From contig DATKPK010000060.1 in NCBI GenBank assembly GCA_035524095.1, positions 1 to 11,199 on the forward strand: a stretch of DNA of 11,199 bases. Reading direction: 5' to 3'. Positions within the stretch are counted from its first letter, which is position 1. The number at the start of each line of letters is the position of its first letter. Shown piece by piece: positions 1 to 6,642 of the stretch. The position numbers and the translations under genes were made by a program. The notes under the pieces are model-generated. The model saw only the letters and a list, made by a program, of their open reading frames with translations. It was not told the DNA's origin and made no database searches. Source of the stretch: DATJUF01 sp035524095 (lineage in GTDB: Bacteria > Desulfobacterota > Binatia > Binatales > Binataceae).

Positions 1-1166
1 GCGGCCAGGACACGCGGCGTGACGTTCAAGTCGGGCGCAAAGGGTGCGCGCGTGGCGCGATCGCGAACGAATTCGACTCCCCAGAAAAGGCCGCTTCCGC
101 GGATGTCGCCGACCATCGGATGGCCGGACAACTGTTCCTTCAACTGTGCGCCAAGATGGACACCGAGTTCAGCGCTGTACTCGACCAGACGTTCACGCTC
201 CATGATTTCGAGGACCTTGTCTGCCATCGCGCAGCCGAGCGGATGAGCGCTGTAGGTATAGAACATAAATTCGGCTTGTGCCGCTTCGCATTCCTCGAGC
301 AGACGTTCGTCTACTGCGATCATACCCATCGGGAGATAGCCGCCGGTGAGGCCTTTGCCACCAATAAGGATGTCGGGCTTCAAGTTCCAGTGTTCGACCG
401 CAAAGCGCTTGCCGGTGCGGCCAAAGCCGGTCATCACCTCGTCGGCGATCAGCAGGATATCGTTGCGCTTGCAGATGTCGGCAATGGCCGGCCAGTACTC
501 AGGAACTGGGGGGACTACGCCACCCGTTGCACCCATCATCGGCTCCGCAATGAACGCGGCGATCGCGTCGGCGCCCTCGTGGCGAATTTCCTCCTCGAGG
601 GCGTCGGCGCATTCGAGACCGCATGAGGGATAGGTCTTGCCCCATGGGCAGCGATAGCAATACGAGGGCGGAATGTGCGGCCAATCGAATAATACGTGTT
701 CGTAGTCAGCGCGGCGCGTGCGGTTGCCTCCAACTGAAAGCGCGCCCAGCGTGTTGCCGTGATAGGAAGTCCATCGCGAGACGATTTTGCGCTTACCCGG
801 ATGCCCTTTGGCCTTGTGATACATGATCGCGAACTTGATCGCGGCTTCGACCGCTTCGGAACCGCCGCTGGTGTAAAAGAAGCGGTTGAGACCGGGCGGG
901 GTCCAGCGGGCGAGGCGTTCGGTCAGACGCTCGCGGGCTGGCGAGGACCACACCGGGAGAATGTAATTGAGGCGCGCAACTTCGTCGGCGGCGAGGCGGG
1001 CAAGTTCCTCCCGCCCTTGCCCGATATTGACGACGACTGCACCGGCGCTGGCGTCGAGGATTCTGCGGCCGTCGCGTGAATAGAGCCACGGGCCTTCGGC
1101 GCGCTCGATCATGAGCGGTTCGAGGGCCTGCTTGATGAACATCGCGGGTGCGGGTCGGCTACTCAT
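1..1166 (-). CDS. Class III PLP-dependent aminotransferase (3' end missing)
   Basis: The reverse strand reads as an open frame of 388 codons from ATG at 1166 to the left edge, so the C-terminus is missing. It matches fold-type I class III aminotransferases (omega-transaminase, often named aspartate aminotransferase family), which move an amino group between an amine or amino acid and a keto acid in the cytoplasm. Visible marks are TSGGSEAVEAAIK (residues 99-111) in the cofactor phosphate-binding region, SYHGNTLGALS (134-144), ADEVMTGFGRTG (241-252) whose Asp242 should bind the pyridine nitrogen, and GGKGLTGGY (269-277) whose Lys271 should form the Schiff base. An insert with Cys170, Cys173, Cys182 and Cys186 is unusual for the superfamily at large. 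A second in-frame ATG lies at 1142; AAGG about 11 nt upstream favours 1166. It is 95 nt downstream of the CaiB-like gene and may share its transcript. The substrate is not readable; acetylornithine, GABA or beta-alanine aminotransferase are alternatives. Confidence 0.93.
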   Translation of the reverse strand, partial: MSSRPAPAMFIKQALEPLMIERAEGPWLYSRDGRRILDASAGAVVVNIGQGREELARLAADEVARLNYILPVWSSPARERLTERLARWTPPGLNRFFYTSGGSEAVEAAIKFAIMYHKAKGHPGKRKIVSRWTSYHGNTLGALSVGGNRTRRADYEHVLFDWPHIPPSYCYRCPWGKTYPSCGLECADALEEEIRHEGADAIAAFIAEPMMGATGGVVPPVPEYWPAIADICKRNDILLIADEVMTGFGRTGKRFAVEHWNLKPDILIGGKGLTGGYLPMGMIAVDERLLEECEAAQAEFMFYTYSAHPLGCAMADKVLEIMERERLVEYSAELGVHLGAQLKEQLSGHPMVGDIRGSGLFWGVEFVRDRATRAPFAPDLNVTPRVLA

Positions 1167-1261
1167 TCTAATTCGACCTTAGCGCCGATAGGCAGAAGAA
1201 GACAGCCGCAGTTATCGTGACACGATTCCTGAACGACTCGATCTCGTCGCCTCCACCTAGG

Positions 1262-2464
1262 TCAGCGAATCACGCCCTCTTCGCGTGAGCGGGCAATCGC
1301 GGCAGCGCTGTAGCCGAGATCGGCGAGAATCTCGTCCGTGTGCTGGCCCAGTGCGGGCGCGGTCGAGCGAATCGATCCAGGGGTGTCGGAGAATTTCAGT
1401 GAGACGCCGACCTGCTTGACCTTCTCGCCAGACGGCGTCGCGACCTCGACAATCATGTTGCGCGCACGGATTTGGGGATCCTCGGCCAATTCGTCAAGGG
1501 TCAGCATCCGGCCCACGCAGATATCGGACTTCGTCAAATGGTCGAACCATTCATCGCGCGTGCGCGTCTTGAAGACTTCGGTGAAGCGCGCGCTCATAGC
1601 ATCCCAACGCTCCTTGTTTTGCTGGTCTTCGATAAACTCCTCGCATCCGAGCGCGCGGCAAAGGTTGGCGTAGAACCACGGCTCGATTGAGCCGATCGTG
1701 ATGGTCTTGCCGTCCTTCGTTTCATACATATTGTAGAATGGCGACGCACCATCCACCTGGTTGTTACCGCGGCGTGGAACTTTCCCGGTCTGGAAATGGG
1801 TCGAGAGCGCAGATGCAATCAGGAGCATGGTGCCGTCAAGCATCGCGGCGTCGACGAATTGACCGCGGCCGGTGCTGCTGCGGGCAACTAGAGCAGCGAG
1901 CACGCCGATCGCGGCATGCATCCCGCCGCCAGCGTAATCGGCAAGCAGATTTAGCGGAATGGTCGGGGGCTGGTCCTTACGGCCAATCAAGGAGAGCGCG
2001 CCAGCCGTAGCGATGTAGTTAAGATCGTGGCCGACGAGATCCCGATAGGGGCCGGTCTGGCCGAAGCCGGTAACAGCGCAATAGATGAGCTTGGGATTAC
2101 GCTTCGCCAGCGTCTCATAATCTATGCCAAGGCGCTTGGCGACGCCGGGCCGGTATTCCTCGACAACGACGTCAGCCGAGTCGGTCAGCTTGAGGAAAGC
2201 CTCCTTACCGAAGGCGCTTTTTAGATTCAGGCCGATCGAACGCTTGTTGCGGGCGAGTGCGTTGGTGGGGATAGCGCGTCCCGATGGACGCGTGACGCCT
2301 GCGGGTCCAGCCTGCTCGGCACGGCGGCCAGTCGGGGCACCCGGCTCCTCGACCTTGATTATGTCGGCGCCAAGATCGCCGAGGATCATCGTGCAATGAG
2401 GTCCGGGAGCGAGCTTGGTCAGATCGATAACTTTGATTCCGGTGAGCGGCGCAATAGCGGCCAT
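1262..2464 (-). CDS. CaiB/BaiF-family protein, probable alpha-methylacyl-CoA racemase
   Basis: This 400-residue protein has the full length of a family III CoA-transferase/racemase. The N-terminus has the family start (GIKVIDLTKLAPGPHCTMILGDLGADIIKVE, about residues 9-39), and NKRSIGLNLK follows at 73-82. Residues around GHDLNY (145-150), LADYAGGG (174-181) and GSIEPWF (258-264) align by eye with the catalytic stretches of Mycobacterium tuberculosis alpha-methylacyl-CoA racemase. They give His146, Asp176 and Glu261, each offset by exactly 20 from the published His126, Asp156 and Glu241. That argues for epimerisation of 2-methylacyl-CoA thioesters, needed before beta-oxidation of branched acids, rather than CoA transfer. 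Family members are often misnamed formyl-CoA or carnitine CoA-transferase, so a transferase role remains possible. AAGGAG (plus-strand 2476-2481) lies 11 nt before the ATG. Neighbours on the same strand are the BtuF-like gene (145-nt gap) and the aminotransferase. Confidence 0.93.
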   Translation of the reverse strand: MAAIAPLTGIKVIDLTKLAPGPHCTMILGDLGADIIKVEEPGAPTGRRAEQAGPAGVTRPSGRAIPTNALARNKRSIGLNLKSAFGKEAFLKLTDSADVVVEEYRPGVAKRLGIDYETLAKRNPKLIYCAVTGFGQTGPYRDLVGHDLNYIATAGALSLIGRKDQPPTIPLNLLADYAGGGMHAAIGVLAALVARSSTGRGQFVDAAMLDGTMLLIASALSTHFQTGKVPRRGNNQVDGASPFYNMYETKDGKTITIGSIEPWFYANLCRALGCEEFIEDQQNKERWDAMSARFTEVFKTRTRDEWFDHLTKSDICVGRMLTLDELAEDPQIRARNMIVEVATPSGEKVKQVGVSLKFSDTPGSIRSTAPALGQHTDEILADLGYSAAAIARSREEGVIR

Positions 2465-2609
2465 GATGTGAGTTTCTCCTTAACTAAGCGCTGCCCGCGC
2501 CGTAGGTCAGGCGGACGCGAGCCTGAATTTCATCGTTAAGCAGGCGGCGCCCATCGATAGCGCCCTTCCCTTGTTTAGTCGCCTTCACCGGCCGCGCGCA
2601 AACGCGGAA

Positions 2610-3428
2610 TCAGATGGCGGAGGCGCGGACGCGCGAGAGCAGTGTCGCCAACGACTTGAGCCCGTTGACCATCCGCGCACCATACCAATGGAGGTCGCGG
2701 CCATCGATCAGGATGACGCGGCGGCTGAGCGGCGGCGGCAATAGCGGCTTCAGCGCCTCGACGTCTTTGGGGCCGAAGGCGTAAGGCTCGTCGGGTAGCA
2801 GCACGAAATCGGGACGGAGCGCGATCGCTTCTTCGAGTGAGGTCTGGGGATAGCGCTCGCCCGCGGCGGCATAGACGTTGTTGAACCCGAGCATCCGCAG
2901 GACGTCGTGGGCATAAGTGTCCGCGTTGAAGACCGTCCAGGGATCTTTCCAAACTGGACAGAAGACACGAAAGCGCAGCTTGGTCCATACGCCGAGTACG
3001 GTCTCGATTTCGCTGACCGAGCGCACGATGTCGCGCACCAGAACACCCGCCTCAGGCTCGCGGCCAAGCACGCGACCCAGCCTCAGGATCGAATCGACCG
3101 CGTTCGCGATAGTGCGCGGATAAGTAGTGAAAACGGTGATACCGGCAGCACGCAGATGCTCGATATCCTCGCGGCGATTCTCCTCGGCGTTGGCGAGGAC
3201 GAAATCGGGTTCGAGCTTAACAATCGTGTCGAGATCGGGATTCTTGGTGCCGCCGACTCGAGGCAGGCCGGCAGCGGCGGATGCAATGCATAGATGGGTT
3301 ACGCCGACAATTTCAGTAGCGCATCCGAGGGCGAAGAGGGTCTCGGTCCAGCAGGGGACCAATGAGACGATGCGTTTGGGGGAATGATCGAGATCGAGCT
3401 TGAATCCGAGTTCATCAACCGCATGCAT
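2610..3428 (-). CDS. BtuF-like (TroA-fold) cobalamin/metal-binding protein without signal peptide
   Basis: The 272-residue product has the hallmarks of the helical-backbone metal receptor (BtuF/FhuD-type) periplasmic-binding fold. These are KRIVSLVPCWTETLFALG (18-35), VGGTKNPDLDTIV (58-70) followed by PDFVLANAEENR (74-85), the second-lobe YPQTSLEEAIALRPDFVLLPDEP (193-215) and a late HWYGARM (247-253). In BtuF the fold binds vitamin B12 for the BtuCD importer. Here no permease or ATPase gene is nearby. The N-terminus MHAVDELGFKLDL has no hydrophobic stretch, and an in-frame TAG at 3441-3443 lies 12 nt upstream of the ATG, so no hidden signal peptide is possible. The protein should therefore be cytoplasmic unless exported by another route. 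Similar leaderless homologues occur in Actinobacteria, so this may be a distinct intracellular subfamily with unknown ligand. The ribosome-binding site is weak. It is probably first in a unit with the CaiB-like gene. Confidence 0.88.
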   Translation of the reverse strand: MHAVDELGFKLDLDHSPKRIVSLVPCWTETLFALGCATEIVGVTHLCIASAAAGLPRVGGTKNPDLDTIVKLEPDFVLANAEENRREDIEHLRAAGITVFTTYPRTIANAVDSILRLGRVLGREPEAGVLVRDIVRSVSEIETVLGVWTKLRFRVFCPVWKDPWTVFNADTYAHDVLRMLGFNNVYAAAGERYPQTSLEEAIALRPDFVLLPDEPYAFGPKDVEALKPLLPPPLSRRVILIDGRDLHWYGARMVNGLKSLATLLSRVRASAI

Positions 3429-3511
3429 AACCCGCCACCACTAATCGACGTGAAGCCATTGCGACGTTACTGAAGTGGCTGACTTGGCTCAAGCAGGCGA
3501 GTTTTCCGGCA

Positions 3512-3538
3512 ATTCTTTATTTGTGGGCCTGCAGTCAA
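3512..3538 (-). promoter_or_regulatory. Candidate sigma70-type promoter for the BtuF-like gene
   Basis: On the minus strand TTGACT (plus 3533-3538, five of six matches to the -35 consensus) is followed after a short 15-nt spacer by AAGAAT (plus 3512-3517, four of six matches to the -10 consensus). It would leave an untranslated leader of roughly 75-80 nt before the ATG at 3428. The spacer is shorter than usual, and the local AT-richness makes chance matches likely. Confidence 0.2.
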
Positions 3539-3543
3539 AGGAA

Positions 3544-3562
3544 CCGCTGGAAAAACCAGTGG
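3544..3562 (-). other. Short hairpin just after the orphan gene's stop codon
   Basis: CCGCTGG (3544-3550) and CCAGTGG (3556-3562) form a seven-pair stem around an AAAAA loop. On the plus strand the third pair is a G-U wobble. On the minus strand, which is the sense strand of the gene ending at 3564, the same position is an A-C mismatch and the loop is TTTTT. The minus-strand copy is followed by TTCCTTTGACT, not by a clean T-run. It may be a weak terminator or 3' end structure for the orphan gene; the evidence is thin. Confidence 0.25.
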
Positions 3563-3563
3563 C

Positions 3564-4076
3564 TCACCCGTCTGCATCCTTCTCTTTCTCGGAGCCTGCA
3601 AGGAAAAAGTCAAGGTACATGGGTTCGATCAAGGCCTCGCGCCCTACTAATTCTGGATGTGCTGGCCAATCAAACACAACGCATTCAACTAACGGGAGTT
3701 TCAAATAGTCATATCGGTCCCATTGAAAGAAATCTATAAACCAGCACGACATTCCATCCGCCTTGATGACCTGATTTTTCTCCCAAATATTTCTTTGAGT
3801 ATCTGGAATGCGAAACATGATGACTATCTCGCTAGTATGGGCCTGCGGCCTTATAACGATTTGCTTGATGGCCCTGGACTTTCCATATGAATAGTCTGGC
3901 AGCTTTATCCCCAGCGGGCGGCACACTAGAGTCTTAAACAACCTGTCGTCGATCTCGTCGAAGCTATCCAGCGGTTCGCATTCTTCCAGACCGGTGAATA
4001 GATCAATGAAGTATTCGTTCCACAAATGACATTTTAGATCAGCATAGCGAAACAACTCTCTACGTATATCCATCAT
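3564..4076 (-). CDS. Hypothetical protein, low-GC orphan
   Basis: I do not recognise this protein. The chosen start ATG at 4076 gives 170 residues. The same frame stays open to a TTG at 4103 (nine more residues), which has AGGT about 8 nt upstream, so the start is uncertain; another ATG follows at 4073. The sequence is rich in aromatic and acidic residues (for example HLWNEYFIDLF near residues 16-26 and MSCWFIDFFQWDRYDYLKL near 109-127), with a charged C-terminus. It shows no signal peptide, membrane span or clear catalytic motif, and looks like a small soluble globular protein. Hand counting gives about 45% GC for 3661-4080 against about 58-62% in flanking genes. That suggests acquisition from another source or a weakly expressed accessory gene. 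It is isolated: an intrinsic terminator lies upstream of it and 135 nt separate it from the BtuF-like gene. A single-gene immunity or phage-derived protein is conceivable but unsupported. Confidence 0.72.
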   Translation of the reverse strand: MMDIRRELFRYADLKCHLWNEYFIDLFTGLEECEPLDSFDEIDDRLFKTLVCRPLGIKLPDYSYGKSRAIKQIVIRPQAHTSEIVIMFRIPDTQRNIWEKNQVIKADGMSCWFIDFFQWDRYDYLKLPLVECVVFDWPAHPELVGREALIEPMYLDFFLAGSEKEKDADG

Positions 4077-4168
4077 GGCATGACCCCAATCTTGATTAGT
4101 CAAAGTAGATTACCTGCAAAGACACAGATGAAGCCGGACTGCCTGTTTGATTTCGATTGAAGCGCGGG

Positions 4169-4204
4169 AAAAGAAAAGAGCGGGACCGCGTCAGCGGTCC
4201 CGCT
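4169..4204 (-). terminator. Rho-independent terminator of the hydrolase/LLM operon
   Basis: A perfect 11-bp inverted repeat, AGCGGGACCGC (4179-4189) and GCGGTCCCGCT (4194-4204), encloses a 4-nt loop. Reading the minus strand, the stem is followed at once by CTTTTCTTTT (4178-4169), the U-rich tract expected of an intrinsic terminator. It lies about 28 nt after the stop codon of the LLM oxidoreductase. On the plus strand no T-run follows, so it works in one direction. Confidence 0.9.
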
Positions 4205-4231
4205 GTCAGGAAACTAGGAAAAATTAGAGAA

Positions 4232-5533
4232 CTAGGCAGAGGCTTGGATCAGTTCCTCGTGGCCGACCGGCTCGGGTTTGCCACCCACTAATGGGCGCGT
4301 ACCCGGCGTGCGCGAGAACGGATCCTCGAGGCCGAGTTCCTTGCCGATCTCCCGAAGCTGCGGCAGAACTTCCTTGCCGAGCAACGTGACGCATTTGCGG
4401 CGTTCCTCGAGCGGCACTGGTCCGTCAAGCCAAAACGAAAAGATACCCGGGCGCAATACTTCGAGGACGTGGCGCAGCTTGGGCACGATCGTTTTAGGAG
4501 TGCCGGTGATAATCTGACCCTGCTTCTGCCAGTCCGGATAAGTCGCGTAGAGGCGCGCCTTCAGTTCCTGAATCTCGGCATCGTTGGCGGGGTCGCGATC
4601 GAGCGCGGCATGCGGCAGATTTGGGTTGGCCGCCTGGCTGGCAAGTCGCCGTGTCGCCTCTTTAGAGTTGTAGCCGGGAGGGAACATCCATTCGGGACGC
4701 GCAAAATGCGAGAAGCCGCCGCCATAGAGGAAGGCCTTGCCCATTTCTTCGGCCTTCGCGTCGGTTTCAGCACAGAAAACCGGTTGCAGGTAACCGAAGT
4801 TCTCAGGCCCCGCCTGATAACCCATTTCAGCCGCAGTCTTGCCGTACATGTTCCAGAGTTCGAGAGTCGGCTTGAGGCTGGTCGCCAGCGCGACGTAAGG
4901 ATAGCGGTGCTTTGCGCACCAGATCACCGTTTCCGGGCTAATTAAGCCGGGAATCCATATTGGCGGATGCGGCTTTTGCATCGGCAGCACCCATGGATTA
5001 ACGAAGCGATAATGAAAATGCTTGCCCTCCCATCGGAACGGACCCGGCTTCGTCCAAGCCGCGATGATAAGGTCGTGGGCCTCGTCGAAGTATTCGCGAT
5101 TGTAGGCGGGATTCGCATTGTTGAAGAGCTGCTCGCTGCCGGCGCCGCGGATGAAGCCTGAGACGAGGCGTCCCTTAGAGAGCAGGTCGATCATCGCCAG
5201 TTCTTCAGCGAGGCGCAGCGGATTCCCGACCACTGGCATCGGATTGCCGAGCAGGACGATGCGCGCCCGCTTGGTTGCGCGCGCTAGAATCGAGGCCTCG
5301 ACGTCCATCACGGCGCCCATGCAGAAGGGCGTGCCATGATGCTCGTTGAGCATCACCCCGTCGAACCCAAGTTCGTCGCAGAGGATCTTTTCGTCGATAT
5401 ATTCATTGAGCAATTCCGAGCCCTTCTGCGCGTCGAAAAATTTGTTCGGCACGCCGAAGAAGCTGCGGATCCTGAGAACTTCGTCTTCAGGAACAGCGTG
5501 ATAGGCCCTCTCGGTAAAGAACATCAGATGCAT
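4232..5533 (-). CDS. LLM-class (bacterial luciferase-like) flavin-dependent oxidoreductase
   Basis: The 433-residue product belongs to the luciferase-like monooxygenase superfamily, (beta/alpha)8-barrel enzymes that use reduced FMN or F420 to oxidise organic substrates in the cytoplasm. Supporting stretches are LCDELGFDGVMLNEHHG (51-67), with the EHH seen in luciferase alpha subunits, RIVLLGNPMPVVGNPLRLAEE (91-111), IDLLSKGRLVSGFIRGAG (115-132), and KPHPPIWIPG (187-196) followed by SPETVIWCAK (199-208). It is longer than the usual 330-380 residues, with a long C-terminal half and a proline/glycine-rich tail ending in QASA. AGGAGG (plus 5541-5546) lies 7 nt before the ATG, a strong ribosome-binding site that fixes the start. 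It is 81 nt downstream of the alpha/beta hydrolase, and a terminator follows, so the two likely form one operon. Cofactor and substrate cannot be told from sequence; a Baeyer-Villiger or hydroxylating monooxygenase paired with a hydrolase is a reasonable guess. Confidence 0.92.
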   Translation of the reverse strand: MHLMFFTERAYHAVPEDEVLRIRSFFGVPNKFFDAQKGSELLNEYIDEKILCDELGFDGVMLNEHHGTPFCMGAVMDVEASILARATKRARIVLLGNPMPVVGNPLRLAEELAMIDLLSKGRLVSGFIRGAGSEQLFNNANPAYNREYFDEAHDLIIAAWTKPGPFRWEGKHFHYRFVNPWVLPMQKPHPPIWIPGLISPETVIWCAKHRYPYVALATSLKPTLELWNMYGKTAAEMGYQAGPENFGYLQPVFCAETDAKAEEMGKAFLYGGGFSHFARPEWMFPPGYNSKEATRRLASQAANPNLPHAALDRDPANDAEIQELKARLYATYPDWQKQGQIITGTPKTIVPKLRHVLEVLRPGIFSFWLDGPVPLEERRKCVTLLGKEVLPQLREIGKELGLEDPFSRTPGTRPLVGGKPEPVGHEELIQASA

Positions 5534-5614
5534 TGCGAGACCTCCTCAGCGCGACGCGGCGCTAGCGTAATTTCGCATCGTTTTGAACATCGGCATGACC
5601 CTTTCAAGGAGGAA

Positions 5615-6403
5615 TCAGCCGAGGAAATTCGTGACTTCGCGGATAAAATCGGCACTCTTTTCGACTTCAGGCAGATGACCGCAGTTGTCGAAGCTAACGA
5701 GCTTCGAGCCGGCGATCTTTTTGTTGTAAAGCTCGGCCACGGATAGCGGAACGTTGCGATCCTGCTTGCCCCAGAGCAGCAGCGTTGGGAGGCCGACGAC
5801 ATTATCCAACAGATGCTCCATGCTCTGCGTGAACATATAGGGTTTCCATGCGATGCGGGCGGTCTCTGCCCGCGCATCTTCCCATTCCTCGAACTGCTTA
5901 GGGGTCTGTTCGCCGCCGAACATGCGCGCAAATTCGGGATTCTGCGTGTCCAGCACACTTTTGTTGAGATAGCCGCGCGCCGTGACGGTGAATAGATCCG
6001 CGATTTCGCCGGATGGCGGACGCAGCCCGGTCGCCCCGACCAGAATCATCTTGCTAAATTGGGCCGGGTTGGCGACGGCCATCTCGGCCGCGAGCCATCC
6101 GCCGAGCGAGAAGCCGATCACATCTGCGGGCGTAAGCTTCTGCTCGCGGATGAACCGCGAATAGAAGGACGCCAGATCACGCATATCCATGACCCATCCG
6201 GCCATCGGAGATTTGCCGAAGCCGGGGTGCAGAGGGATATAGAGGGTACGCTTCTGTGCGAGTGCCTCGTTCCATTTGAGCCAGCCGGGGAATCCGAGTT
6301 CGCCGTGAAAGACGAGTAACGGTTTGCCGCTGCCGCCTTTAAGCACGATCAGATCGGTTTCGCCGACGCGGAATTTCTCTTCAGTATATGGTGTAGCCGC
6401 CAT
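5615..6403 (-). CDS. Alpha/beta-fold hydrolase
   Basis: From ATG at 6403 the product has 262 residues, a normal length for an alpha/beta hydrolase. It has the oxyanion-region HGELG (33-37), the nucleophile elbow GFSLGG with Ser99, the acid in WGKQDRNVP (Asp215) and the base in NCGHLPE (His243), so the catalytic triad is complete. LHPGFGKS (58-65) is also typical of the family, which includes C-C bond hydrolases, esterases and haloalkane-type enzymes. The frame is open for 66 more codons to an ATG at 6601, but that extension has no family resemblance, and GGAG 9 nt before 6403 marks the likely start. There is no signal peptide, so it should act in the cytoplasm. It is first in the probable operon with the LLM oxidoreductase; it may hydrolyse an ester, lactone or beta-diketone made by that oxidase (inference). 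Confidence 0.92.
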   Translation of the reverse strand: MAATPYTEEKFRVGETDLIVLKGGSGKPLLVFHGELGFPGWLKWNEALAQKRTLYIPLHPGFGKSPMAGWVMDMRDLASFYSRFIREQKLTPADVIGFSLGGWLAAEMAVANPAQFSKMILVGATGLRPPSGEIADLFTVTARGYLNKSVLDTQNPEFARMFGGEQTPKQFEEWEDARAETARIAWKPYMFTQSMEHLLDNVVGLPTLLLWGKQDRNVPLSVAELYNKKIAGSKLVSFDNCGHLPEVEKSADFIREVTNFLG

Positions 6404-6642
6404 GCAACATGTCTCCGCTCGCAATTGTTGAAACCGTAAGGGCGGCTTGGCATTGCGGCAGGATGCGCCCTGCCCCTCCAGCCGCTCGCCATCCTCGCCA
6501 AATATAACTTGGGCGCGGGATGAAAGGGAAACGGACGTTAGCTCGATTTGAAGTCGTGAGCGGACCGATAAAAGCCTCGCAGCTAGATGGTTCACCGCCA
6601 TTGGCTATGAGCATGAGTCACCTGCGCGTATAGTGGGCCGTA
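6404..6642. promoter_or_regulatory. Divergent intergenic region between hydrolase and pcm
   Basis: These 239 bases separate the two strand blocks and must hold the promoters for both unless transcription enters from elsewhere. The only hints I see are weak. On the plus strand TATAGT (6629-6634) is a good -10 box, but the nearest -35-like TTGGCT (6601-6606) is 22 nt away and the -10 is only 8 nt before the pcm ATG. On the minus strand TATATT near 6507 lacks a good -35. I found no clear operator palindrome or riboswitch. Confidence 0.3.
6413..6416 (-). promoter_or_regulatory. Ribosome-binding site deciding the hydrolase start
   Basis: GGAG on the minus strand sits 9 nt before ATG 6403. This, together with the family-like N-terminus that follows, selects this ATG over the far upstream in-frame ATG at 6601. 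Confidence 0.55.

Noticed and set aside
120..626. 168-residue plus-strand open frame
   Set aside because: It lies wholly opposite the aminotransferase, which has clear family motifs; the plus-strand translation resembles no protein.
2575..2988. 137-residue minus-strand frame overlapping the BtuF-like gene
   Set aside because: It is an arginine-rich out-of-frame translation of the BtuF-like gene, which has the real motifs in its own frame.
4469..4945. 158-residue plus-strand open frame
   Set aside because: It is antisense to the LLM oxidoreductase and arises from the GC-rich codon pattern of that gene; no motif or ribosome-binding site.
5336..5746. 136-residue plus-strand open frame across the LLM/hydrolase junction
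   Set aside because: Its ends overlap two well-supported minus-strand genes and the translation shows no recognisable domain.
6404..6601. 66-residue N-terminal extension of the alpha/beta hydrolase
   Set aside because: The extension has no family resemblance and is not a signal peptide; GGAG before ATG 6403 and the normal family length support the shorter form.
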